8,427 nt of DNA from an uncultured Lachnospiraceae bacterium (GTDB lineage Bacteria; Bacillota_A; Clostridia; Lachnospirales; Lachnospiraceae): assembly GCA_947178085.1 (NCBI GenBank), contig CAMWWS010000103.1:1-8427 (forward strand). Reading direction: 5' to 3'. Both the position numbers and the translations under genes were made by a program. The first letter of the stretch is position 1; every line of letters begins with the position of its first letter. The notes beneath the pieces are model-generated. The model ran no database searches. It was given only the letters and a program-made list of their open reading frames with translations, and was not told where the DNA came from. Below, piece by piece: positions 1 to 6,234 of this stretch.

Positions 1-1099
1 CCGTTATGTTTACAGTAGCTCCCTGTGTCTGATTTGCCAAATCGGAAATCTCCGTAGCTACTACAGCAAAACCTTTTCCTGCTTCTCCGGCACGAGCCGC
101 TTCTATACTTGCATTCAGAGCAAGAAGACTGGTCTGTCTGGCTACGCTCGTGATAATTTCAATAATCGACTGCATATTTTTCATATACTCTTCCAATTCG
201 CTTATATCGGTAACAACTTCTTTTCCTGCGCGTTCGGAAGATTCTACCTGCGAAAGCAGCGTATCCAAACTGCTCTTTCCACTCATGACATCATTTCTGG
301 CCTGAGACATACTCTCACAAATACTTGCTGACACATCCTTCACTTTTTCCACATGCTTCTGTATCTCTTCTGTCTGACCTATCTGATTCTGTATAGCGTC
401 CGCAGTTTCATTCGCTCCTGAGGACACTTCCTGCATAGCGTTTCTTGTCTCCATAACCGAATTACCAAGTTCATGCATCCGTACTGTCACATCTTCGATA
501 CCTTTGGACATTTCACCTGATACATTCATTACATTATTAAGAAGTCTGGACACATTCTCCTTTTCCTGATTAATTTCATCTAACTTCATCTTATTAATCT
601 TCGCCATTGTGCTTGTTGCCCAACAGAGAAACGCGGCTATAATCAGCATGACTATGTTTCTGATTTCATAGGTAGGCATAAGCTCTGACGGTATACCTAC
701 GTTGACTGCCCGAATGACCGTATAAATAACATTTACTATGAATCCGCCAAAAGAAATAGCGACGCAGTAACGCACATCCGAATACAACATAATGATCAGG
801 TACATCGGAATGGCATATGTAAATGCGGTCAAATCTGTCGTAGTAAAAACAACAAATATGTAAAAAGCGCTATATCCGAATCCCAGAATATGCTGTATTT
901 TCTTATCTGCGGGATTGCTCTTATACAAAATCCATTCTGCTATAACAGGTACGGCTGCCAAAACAGAAAATATAGCGTAATATCCTATTGTCCTTGAACC
1001 TTTGAATACTTCCAATGCATATGCCAGCATCAGAACTACCACTATCACAGTATGGCATAAAATCGCCACTTTGTTTATCAAGCTTCTTTCTCTCTCCAT
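1..1099 (-). CDS. Methyl-accepting chemotaxis protein, six-TM N-terminus, C-terminus cut by window edge
   Basis: The reading frame starts at ATG 1099, preceded by a GAGGA-type ribosome binding site, and runs open off the window edge (366 codons seen). The N-terminal ~165 residues contain about six hydrophobic segments (near 10-30, 38-58, 70-86, 90-106, 110-128 and 147-164) with short connecting loops. There is no large extracellular ligand-binding domain. A Glu/Lys-rich helical stretch (about 167-320) leads into the highly conserved MCP hairpin tip at 333-344 ([12 protein letters not shown]), followed by [11 protein letters not shown], which is the surface that contacts CheA and CheW. No HAMP domain is obvious. 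By family knowledge it would transduce a signal from the membrane segments to the chemotaxis kinase. The signal is unknown, and could be a membrane state or a small permeant molecule. The missing C-terminal part should hold the returning signalling helix and methylation sites. The family call is very secure; the sensory role is inferred. Confidence 0.93.
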   Translation of the reverse strand, partial: MERERSLINKVAILCHTVIVVVLMLAYALEVFKGSRTIGYYAIFSVLAAVPVIAEWILYKSNPADKKIQHILGFGYSAFYIFVVFTTTDLTAFTYAIPMYLIIMLYSDVRYCVAISFGGFIVNVIYTVIRAVNVGIPSELMPTYEIRNIVMLIIAAFLCWATSTMAKINKMKLDEINQEKENVSRLLNNVMNVSGEMSKGIEDVTVRMHELGNSVMETRNAMQEVSSGANETADAIQNQIGQTEEIQKHVEKVKDVSASICESMSQARNDVMSGKSSLDTLLSQVESSERAGKEVVTDISELEEYMKNMQSIIEIITSVARQTSLLALNASIEAARAGEAGKGFAVVATEISDLANQTQGATVNIT

Positions 1100-1160
1100 T
1101 ATTCCGTCCTCACCATTCTCATATATTGTATATAAAAAAACATTAGCTGTTTCTATTTTC

Positions 1161-1189
1161 GCCGAGACTGAGCTTATTGTAATTATATC
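1161..1189 (-). repeat. Degenerate duplicate of the hairpin-end/-10 segment
   Basis: The plus strand at 1161-1178 reads GCCGAGACTGAGCTTATT, and the same block with one change (A to C) occurs at 1275-1292. After a 6-nt insertion in this copy, both continue with ATATC. The copies start 114 bp apart and flank hairpin cluster 1. This copy has lost the matching left arm of its hairpin, because the sequence before GCCG does not pair cleanly. It looks like an eroded remnant of a tandem copy. Confidence 0.6.
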
Positions 1190-1198
1190 CTTAGAAGC

Positions 1199-1286
1199 GA
1201 TTACCGTATATCATTCCTATAAGAATTACGAAGTAATTCTTGTAACACAAGCAACGCTTGTGTTTTCTCAGGCTGCCGAGCCTGAG
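1199..1286 (-). repeat. Hairpin cluster 1 (three perfect stem-loops plus conserved flank)
   Basis: Read on the minus strand, from the 3' side of the EamA gene, the modules are as follows. The first is an 8-bp perfect stem at 1286-1267 with loop CGGC. The second is a 9-bp perfect stem at 1264-1244 with loop GTT. The third is a 9-bp perfect stem (1241-1221, extendable to 12 bp with one wobble, 1244-1218) with loop TTC. The cluster closes with the unpaired flank GGAATGATATACGGTAAT (1217-1200). The order, the CGGC and TTC loops and the flank recur in the cluster at 3480-3556, while the stem sequences differ. The hairpins lack a clean U-run on the minus strand, so they are poor terminators for the EamA transcript. 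The element type is not recognised. Confidence 0.75.
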
Positions 1287-1289
1287 CTT

Positions 1290-1318
1290 ATTATATCATA
1301 AACGGCTACTCTTCACAA
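1290..1318 (-). promoter_or_regulatory. Putative sigma-A promoter for the chemotaxis receptor gene
   Basis: On the minus strand a -35-like TTGTGA (1318-1313) lies 17 bp from a perfect TATAAT (1295-1290). A start near 1283 would give a leader of roughly 185 nt before ATG 1099, beginning inside the hairpin at 1267-1286 and carrying the hairpins at 1244-1264 and 1218-1244. The -10 box belongs to a sequence repeated at 1161-1189, so a second TATAAT exists at 1187-1182, but its -35 region (TATACG) is weak. Prediction from sequence only. Confidence 0.5.
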
Positions 1319-1344
1319 GTCACTTTCAATAGAATAAAGCATAC

Positions 1345-2268
1345 CTAAAGAACTCCCATGACAATTCCCGCAATTATGATTGCGGCGCAAACCAGCTTAT
1401 GACCGGTGTTCTTTTCATGGAAAATAAAACGTCCTCCGAGAATCGCCACTACGCTCCCAGACTGTTTCAGCAGAGTCATGACGGTAACCCTGCTGCCCTC
1501 CATGCCGTTGGCAAGAAACAAAGAGCGGTCAGCGACTACTATAAGAATGCTTAAAATCCATATCCAATAATTCTTCAGAGTGCTGCGCATATGTACGGGA
1601 GTTTTAGATACAATAATGAAAATCAGATACATAAGCGCAAGAAACAATAAGTACCAGAACTGAAGCTGCGAGCTGTTTATGTCTTTCATAAGAAGCTTGT
1701 CAAGCAGCCCGGAAACCGCATTTAACAGGCATGAAGCAAACGCCATAATTACCAGTTTCGTTTCAACACGGTCTTTTTCCTGCACATTGGTCTGCTCTCT
1801 GCCCTGTTCATCGCTCTCCTTATCATCCTGACCTTTACTGTCAGACTGCCTGCTGCCCGATGATTTCGGTCTGTATTTCAGCAATAAAAGCCCTGACGAT
1901 ACCAGTATAAGTCCAAGTACCTGCCAAATTCCAAGCGTTTCCTGCAGCACGATTACTCCAAGCAGAGTTGCAAAAAGTACTCTGGATAAATCCAGTACGC
2001 CATATAAGCTGATCGGCATTTTACTTATTGCCTTAAAACTAAACATCCATGCAAGAAAAATAGCAAAGGACTTAATAGAAATATAAAAATAGTACTTTAC
2101 TTCCAATCCCAGCGCATTCTTTGCGTCCGGCAGGACAAGAATAAAGGCAAGCACCGTATACATAAACAATACTTCGATGGCGGAATTTCTTCCTAACGCT
2201 TTCTTTTTTACAATCTCACGTGTTCCTTTAATGATTCCATAAAGAAGCACCAGCCATATCCATGCCAT
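1345..2268 (-). CDS. EamA/DMT-superfamily membrane transporter with hydrophilic central linker
   Basis: This 307-residue integral membrane protein has about ten hydrophobic segments arranged as two EamA-type halves, the usual size and layout for the drug/metabolite transporter superfamily. Each half ends in the typical pattern: a conserved glutamate (E110 in VIVLQETLGIWQVLG, and E285 in FIFHEKNTGHKL) followed by a last glycine-rich helix. The halves are joined by a hydrophilic linker (about 132-170) rich in Ser, Asp, Glu, Lys and Gln, which is longer than usual. Start ATG 2268 is preceded by GGAGAG at good spacing. The substrate cannot be read from sequence; relatives export or import amino acids, sugars, nucleosides or drugs. 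The gene is divergent from the lipoprotein at 2449 and followed by hairpin cluster 1, with no strong terminator before the receptor gene. Confidence 0.9.
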   Translation of the reverse strand: MAWIWLVLLYGIIKGTREIVKKKALGRNSAIEVLFMYTVLAFILVLPDAKNALGLEVKYYFYISIKSFAIFLAWMFSFKAISKMPISLYGVLDLSRVLFATLLGVIVLQETLGIWQVLGLILVSSGLLLLKYRPKSSGSRQSDSKGQDDKESDEQGREQTNVQEKDRVETKLVIMAFASCLLNAVSGLLDKLLMKDINSSQLQFWYLLFLALMYLIFIIVSKTPVHMRSTLKNYWIWILSILIVVADRSLFLANGMEGSRVTVMTLLKQSGSVVAILGGRFIFHEKNTGHKLVCAAIIIAGIVMGVL

Positions 2269-2303
2269 TTTATCTCTCCGTTTCTTTTTTCCGTATCTAT
2301 TCT

Positions 2304-2331
2304 GTTATAGCACATATGTCGGATTTGTGGA
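2304..2331 (-). promoter_or_regulatory. Putative extended -10 promoter for the EamA gene
   Basis: The minus strand has TGCTATAAC, an extended -10 with TG one base before the box (2312-2304), and a TCCACA -35-like hexamer (2331-2326) at 16 bp. A start near 2297 gives a leader of about 30 nt containing the GGAGAG ribosome binding site before ATG 2268. Sequence prediction only. Confidence 0.45.
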
Positions 2332-2387
2332 AGTTTTTTCTTGTGGAGTATTGCGGCCTCCCCGAATCCTATTTTTTTACGTGGTAT

Positions 2388-2416
2388 GTAACCGATTTCA
2401 TATGCTTCCATATAAT
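2388..2416 (+). promoter_or_regulatory. Putative promoter for the SsuA/ThiY-like lipoprotein
   Basis: A perfect TATAAT at 2411-2416 has only a weak -35 (GTAACC, 2388-2393) at 17 bp. A start near 2423 leaves 11 nt before ATG 2434 but 26 nt before ATG 2449, which favours the downstream start. The 165-bp divergent gap shows no recognisable riboswitch; I looked for a thiamine-pyrophosphate aptamer core and did not see one. Confidence 0.4.
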
Positions 2417-2448
2417 AAACTAAGTTTGTCAAAATGGAATGTATTTTT

Positions 2449-3477
2449 ATGAAAAATATGAAAAAGAAAATTTTATCTCTATTTCTAACAACGATATGTG
2501 CAATATCATTGCTTACAGGATGCGGGAGCGGTAATGATAAGGAAGATACGTCCTCCGCTTCAAAAAAAACACCTGTTACACTTAACGAAGTAGCCCATTC
2601 AATTTTCTATGCGCCGCTCTATGTCGCTATCGAAGAAGGATATTTCGCTGACGAAGGCATTGACTTAACCCTGATTACCGGCTTCGGTGCGGATAAAACC
2701 ATGACAGCGCTTCTGACAGGCGAAGCGGATATCGGCTTCATGGGAAGCGAAAGCACAATCTATACTTATGCCGGAGGTTCTACGGACTACGCTGTCAACT
2801 TCGCACAATTGACACAGCGTGCAGGCAATTTCCTTGTAGCCAGAGAACCGATAGAAAACTTTGACTGGGATATGTTAATAGGTAAAAATGTCTTAGGCGG
2901 CAGAGCCGGCGGCATGCCTGAAATGGTATTTGAATATATCCTGAAAAAGAATAATATCGACCCGTCATCCGATTTATCAATTGACCAGAGCATTGACTTC
3001 GGTTCCACCGCCGCGGCATTCTCAGGCGGGCAGGGTGATTTTACGGTTGAATTCGAGCCGCATGCCACTTCTCTTGAATCAAAGGGTGACGGCTATGTCG
3101 TTGCATCCCTCGGAGAAGATTCCGGTTATGTGCCTTATACTGCATTCTCCGCAAAAAAGAGCTACATCGAAGCCAACCCCGAGGTAATCCAGTCATTTAC
3201 CAACGCCCTGCAAAAAGGCATGGACTATGTGCAGAATCATTCTGCTGCGGAAATTGCAGCCGTAATACAGCCGCAGTTTGAAGGAACCGAATTAGATACC
3301 ATCACTACGATTGTTGAACGATATGCATCACAGGATACATGGAAATCCGATTTGATTTTTGAAGAAAAGAGCTTTACACTGCTCCAGAATATTCTGGAAG
3401 AAGCCGGAGAGCTTGAAAACAGAGTTCCTTATGCTGATTTGGTTGACACAACTTTTGCCACCAAAGCAGCTAAATAA
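2449..3477 (+). CDS. ABC transporter substrate-binding lipoprotein, SsuA/ThiY (NMT1/THI5-like) family
   Basis: The protein has 342 residues from ATG 2449. An in-frame ATG at 2434 adds five residues but has no ribosome binding site, whereas GGAATG lies upstream of 2449. The N-terminus is a lipoprotein signal (KNMKKK, a hydrophobic core, lipobox LTGC with Cys25), so the mature protein should be tethered to the outer membrane face. The mature part opens with the family pattern: a strand, then SIFYAPLYVAIEEGYFADEG, then a segment like TALLTGEADIGFMGSE, typical of NitT/TauT/ThiY-type binding proteins for sulfonates, thiamine precursors or related small molecules. The ligand is unresolved. No permease or ATPase gene adjoins it, which is unusual because these proteins are normally encoded with both. 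The stop codon is followed within 3 nt by a perfect hairpin. Confidence 0.9.
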   Translation: MKNMKKKILSLFLTTICAISLLTGCGSGNDKEDTSSASKKTPVTLNEVAHSIFYAPLYVAIEEGYFADEGIDLTLITGFGADKTMTALLTGEADIGFMGSESTIYTYAGGSTDYAVNFAQLTQRAGNFLVAREPIENFDWDMLIGKNVLGGRAGGMPEMVFEYILKKNNIDPSSDLSIDQSIDFGSTAAAFSGGQGDFTVEFEPHATSLESKGDGYVVASLGEDSGYVPYTAFSAKKSYIEANPEVIQSFTNALQKGMDYVQNHSAAEIAAVIQPQFEGTELDTITTIVERYASQDTWKSDLIFEEKSFTLLQNILEEAGELENRVPYADLVDTTFATKAAK

Positions 3478-3503
3478 AAAATCGTCGCTCGGCAGCGACG
3501 ATT
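3476..3503 (-). terminator. Rho-independent terminator-like hairpin, minus strand, overlapping the lipoprotein stop codon
   Basis: A perfect 10-bp stem (3480-3489 with 3494-3503) has the tetraloop GCCG on the minus strand, followed by TTTTTATTTA. The U-rich tail corresponds to the A-rich end and stop codon of the plus-strand lipoprotein gene. It would act as a back-up barrier to antisense transcription entering that gene from the carbohydrate operon. On the plus strand there is no T-run after it, so it is not a terminator for the lipoprotein gene. Confidence 0.6.
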
Positions 3504-3556
3504 CAGAGAATGCTTCGCATTCTCATTGGAATGATTTACGTCGTGGCGTAATTTCC
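3480..3556 (+). repeat. Hairpin cluster 2 (same module order as cluster 1)
   Basis: Read on the plus strand, directly after the lipoprotein stop codon, the modules are as follows. The first is a 10-bp perfect stem at 3480-3503 with loop CGGC. The second is an 8-bp perfect stem at 3506-3524 with loop TTC. Then comes GGAATGATTTACG (3528-3540), which pairs imperfectly with CGTAATTTCC (3547-3556) around loop TCGTGG. Compared with cluster 1, the CGGC and TTC loops and the GGAATGATWTACG...GTAAT flank are kept. The middle GTT-loop hairpin is absent. Most stem pairs differ, always with both partners changed. Confidence 0.75.
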
Positions 3557-3564
3557 TATGGTAT

Positions 3565-3622
3565 AAAAAAACAGAACTTCTAAGCGAAGCAGCCCATGCT
3601 GCAAGCCTTAGAAGTTCTTTTC
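3565..3622 (-). terminator. Strong intrinsic terminator of the carbohydrate operon, probably bidirectional
   Basis: A perfect 12-bp stem (3573-3584 with 3607-3618) encloses a second 5-bp stem (GCAGC 3589-3593 with GCTGC 3598-3602, loop CCAT). On the minus strand it is followed by G and seven T (3571-3565), which suits ending the operon whose last gene stops at 3645. On the plus strand it is followed by TTTTCATTT, weaker but able to end the lipoprotein transcript coming through hairpin cluster 2. Confidence 0.85.
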
Positions 3623-3644
3623 ATTTCGGTAAATATACTTTTTT

Positions 3645-4433
3645 CTATACTTCTCTTCCATACACCTCAATCTGGCTCAATGCCGGAAACGGTGACGGGT
3701 CATCCGCTTTAATCAGCTGCTCCAGCCGCACCCACCGTATTTTTTTCGGCTCAAAATCCAGTATATGAGGAAGATTGCTTTTTTCCAACTCCCAGACGAT
3801 TTCCGACTGGTCTGAGAAAGTCAGGGTAACCTGCTTCCACCAGTTATCATGCGGAAAATCGGAGCGGGTATACAGCACCACTTTGTCTGCCTCCACTTCC
3901 CTTCCGAAATCCACCGTCATTTCTGCGTCATCCTGCATATTTATACCCCATGATTCATAAGGCCACTCGCCATGGGAGCGGTTTTCACACACTCCGTCGA
4001 TTGCGTTTCTGGCCGCAAACACGGATTCACCTCTCGTCTCCACATTGGCCGTCGCATGGGGGAAGCAGTTAGTATCGCCGTGCTGGTCGCATACGTTCAA
4101 TGCCAGATTCCTGTACGCATGTATCTCGTCCTCTCTCGCAATTCTCGCATACAGATAATGCCTGTTTCCTGCAAAAACTTTCGGCGAATAGCATATACGT
4201 TTCTCACCGAAAGGAACCGCATATGAGACATTATCCGTAATATAGCAAAAAGCCGCTCCCATCGCATCATCAACCTGTAAGAAGACATGAATATTCTTTT
4301 CCGAAGTCTCCAGAACAATTCTGTCTCCCTCCTGATATTCTGCCGTACATACGAGACTCACATAATTCTCCCCGCTGCTTACACAGATGGTCTTCCCACT
4401 TTTATCCAAAACCTTCAATGCCAGTACTGCCAT
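3645..4433 (-). CDS. Galactose-binding-like (F5/8 type C-like) domain protein, probably cytoplasmic
   Basis: The product is 262 residues with no signal peptide and no membrane segment. Start ATG 4433 is preceded by AGGAG. Residues 1-115 look like an all-beta region of unknown family. Residues ~125-262 resemble a discoidin/F5/8C jelly-roll: the opening SVFAARNAIDGV (137-148), then MTVDFGREVEADKVVLYTRSD (172-192), VTLTFSDQS, a KIRWVRLEQL strand, and the closing PALSQIEVYG. Such folds bind sugars; no catalytic motif is visible. It is the last gene of the operon, 60 bp after the DUF2264 gene and just before the terminator, so a role with the uronate enzymes is likely. It could be a free carbohydrate-binding partner, or an enzyme of an undescribed type. 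The domain call is moderate and the function is not known. Confidence 0.75.
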   Translation of the reverse strand: MAVLALKVLDKSGKTICVSSGENYVSLVCTAEYQEGDRIVLETSEKNIHVFLQVDDAMGAAFCYITDNVSYAVPFGEKRICYSPKVFAGNRHYLYARIAREDEIHAYRNLALNVCDQHGDTNCFPHATANVETRGESVFAARNAIDGVCENRSHGEWPYESWGINMQDDAEMTVDFGREVEADKVVLYTRSDFPHDNWWKQVTLTFSDQSEIVWELEKSNLPHILDFEPKKIRWVRLEQLIKADDPSPFPALSQIEVYGREV

Positions 4434-4493
4434 TGTTCCACACTCCTATCTGCTCTGTTTCATCATATCGCCAACCTTCGGCGTCATGCGCTC

Positions 4494-6200
4494 CTATACG
4501 CTGACTATAGTAGTCAATTCATTTTTCCCCTGATGTATCGTATAACGAACAGCCGGAATTCTAGTCATCGGATGTAAAATGTTGGTATTAGGATCCGCCG
4601 AAATTATGACGCCTTCACCCTCTTCACATTCCGTTTCAACGCTGCATCCGCTGTAATGGTTCTCTACCCTCGCCGTTTTTCCATCCTGTATCTGCTTTTC
4701 TCCCGCCACATCGATTTCCACTGCAAAACCGCAGTCATAAGCCTCGCATTCCCTGTCGCTCGTAATAACGTGTTTCCTTATATGCCCCTCTTTTGTCGGA
4801 ATGATATAGGATTCCACCTGAATCCCTTCATAAGGTATCCAGCGGGAATATACTTCCGTCTCCGAGATGCGGAACTCCTCGCAGATACGTCTCACATATA
4901 CATATCCGTTAATATAAAAAGCAAGCATAGAATCCGGCGCCGTTTCGTGTACTTCCCATTCGGATTTAGCCACGCTAAAGGCAAATTCCGTGTCATAAGC
5001 AAATTTTCCGTATTTGGACGGCAGCTGTCCATGCCCTGCCGGGCTGTATTTTCCGGGTACGTAAGCTGTTACATGATTTTCATATCTTCTAATCAGCATA
5101 TCGGCGTAAGGAAGCGCTTTCTGTTCCTCCAAAACCGGAAGCGGCTTCGCTTCGGCTTTCCAGAATGGATGGTCATCAGGCAGCATCAAAAAAGCAAAGG
5201 TCTTTAACGCCCAATAAGGAGAACCCGGTCCGTTATACCTCTCACCCATGACCAGATTAGGATATCCGTATCCTATGGTCAGAATATCGTTTCCGTCAAA
5301 AATCGGTCTCTTCATCCAGTCGCAGAAGTGCCTTACAATAAGTCCTTTCATAACACCGACATCAAAGGGTTCTATCCCCGCCATCAGACATGCCGAGAAA
5401 AAGCTCACCTGTGAAAAACGGTAAGTCAGGGAACGACCGAAAGGCAGCGCCCTCCCTTTTTCATCGAACCAGTATATGAACTGTTTAGCGAAAATCCCCG
5501 CACGTTCTTTATAAAGCTTACATCTTTCAGGGTCTTCATCTTCCATGACCATCGCATAAAATAAGCTGTAAAAATGAATCGCAAAAGACACATAATAATC
5601 CTTCTGTCCCGAATCGCCGTCCTGATACCAACCGTCGCCAAGATAAAAAGAATTTGCGCCGTTTAAGTATTTTTCCAATTTATCAGCATCATATTTTCTG
5701 CCGAGTTTCTTTAATGCGATATTGACAAGTACTGCGAACAAAACCCAGTTACAGACAGGCAGCTCATACTTATTAATACCGTAAAGCCAGTTCTCCAGAT
5801 TGTCCTTTTCCTTGTCCGATAAAGGTTCCCACAACTTATCCGGCGCTAAGATTAATCCATACGCCATAGCCGCCATCTCTACGAAACGCTGGTCAAAGGC
5901 ATGAAAACCACCCCAGTATTCTTCATTTTCCGGGTCAGTTCCCGCTGTCATTCCTTTTCTATAGACCTGCTCAAATTCCGCATCACTTCCGCCGCCTGCC
6001 CAGAATGGCACAAGTCCCCATAAAACACGCGAAAAAGCTTCCAGCCGAATTGTACTCTGCTCATAAGTCGTTGCCGTAACGCCCAGCACGATTCCAGCCT
6101 TTTCCTTCGTATAATAAGGCAGCAACGGCCTGATAATATCCAGCAACAGCTCCCTGAAATCTTCTTTACTGTTTAATCTACCTTCCCAGTCTGTTTTCAT
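4494..6200 (-). CDS. DUF2264 domain protein, putative cytoplasmic uronate-acting glycoside hydrolase
   Basis: This is a 568-residue protein. I start it at ATG 6200, which has AGGGAG at good spacing; an in-frame GTG at 6221 would add seven residues but sits only 13 bp after the GH88 stop and places the ribosome binding site inside the gene. Residues ~1-350 are helical with clustered aromatics, as in an (alpha/alpha)6 barrel: RLEAFSRVLWGL (52-63), YWGGFHAFDQRF (95-106), GDGWYQDGDSGQKDYY (188-203), ALPFGRSLTYR (251-261) and LTIGYGYPNLVMGERYNGPG (307-326). Residues ~370-568 are beta-rich. This is the layout of DUF2264 proteins. From memory, relatives have been linked to beta-glucuronidase-type activity (GH154), which I cannot confirm here. 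There is no signal peptide. It lies 34 bp after GH88, so co-transcription is expected. The family is secure; the activity is inferred. Confidence 0.88.
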   Translation of the reverse strand: MKTDWEGRLNSKEDFRELLLDIIRPLLPYYTKEKAGIVLGVTATTYEQSTIRLEAFSRVLWGLVPFWAGGGSDAEFEQVYRKGMTAGTDPENEEYWGGFHAFDQRFVEMAAMAYGLILAPDKLWEPLSDKEKDNLENWLYGINKYELPVCNWVLFAVLVNIALKKLGRKYDADKLEKYLNGANSFYLGDGWYQDGDSGQKDYYVSFAIHFYSLFYAMVMEDEDPERCKLYKERAGIFAKQFIYWFDEKGRALPFGRSLTYRFSQVSFFSACLMAGIEPFDVGVMKGLIVRHFCDWMKRPIFDGNDILTIGYGYPNLVMGERYNGPGSPYWALKTFAFLMLPDDHPFWKAEAKPLPVLEEQKALPYADMLIRRYENHVTAYVPGKYSPAGHGQLPSKYGKFAYDTEFAFSVAKSEWEVHETAPDSMLAFYINGYVYVRRICEEFRISETEVYSRWIPYEGIQVESYIIPTKEGHIRKHVITSDRECEAYDCGFAVEIDVAGEKQIQDGKTARVENHYSGCSVETECEEGEGVIISADPNTNILHPMTRIPAVRYTIHQGKNELTTIVSV

Positions 6201-6234
6201 ATTCAATCTCCCTCTCAACACTCCGGCAGAAACA

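Noticed and set aside
1199..1286. CRISPR array or tRNA/riboswitch reading of the hairpin cluster
   Set aside because: There are no direct repeats with regular spacers, no cas genes, no cloverleaf or CCA end, and no known aptamer core; the hairpins differ in sequence from one another.
1002..1301. A 99-codon plus-strand frame covering the hairpin region and the receptor's 5' end
   Set aside because: It begins with TTG inside the receptor gene, passes through palindromes and repeats, and ends in low-complexity residues; there is no sign of a real protein.
2208..2432. A 74-codon minus-strand frame upstream of EamA
   Set aside because: It spans the predicted EamA promoter and overlaps its start in another frame; there is no ribosome binding site or recognisable product.
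3480..3622. Insertion-sequence end or transposase remnant in the convergent gap
   Set aside because: No transposase coding trace, target-site duplication or long terminal inverted repeats can be seen; the hairpins are local and self-contained.
4465..4490. Small inverted repeat (CGCC/GGCG) between the DUF2264 and F5/8C genes
   Set aside because: Only 4 bp of stem with a 7-nt loop and no U-run; too weak for a terminator or processing site.
4656..5207. A 183-codon open frame on the plus strand opposite the DUF2264 gene
   Set aside because: It lies wholly antisense to a well-supported gene, has no ribosome binding site, and its product (Phe/Arg/Tyr-rich, no domain) looks like a shadow of the other strand.
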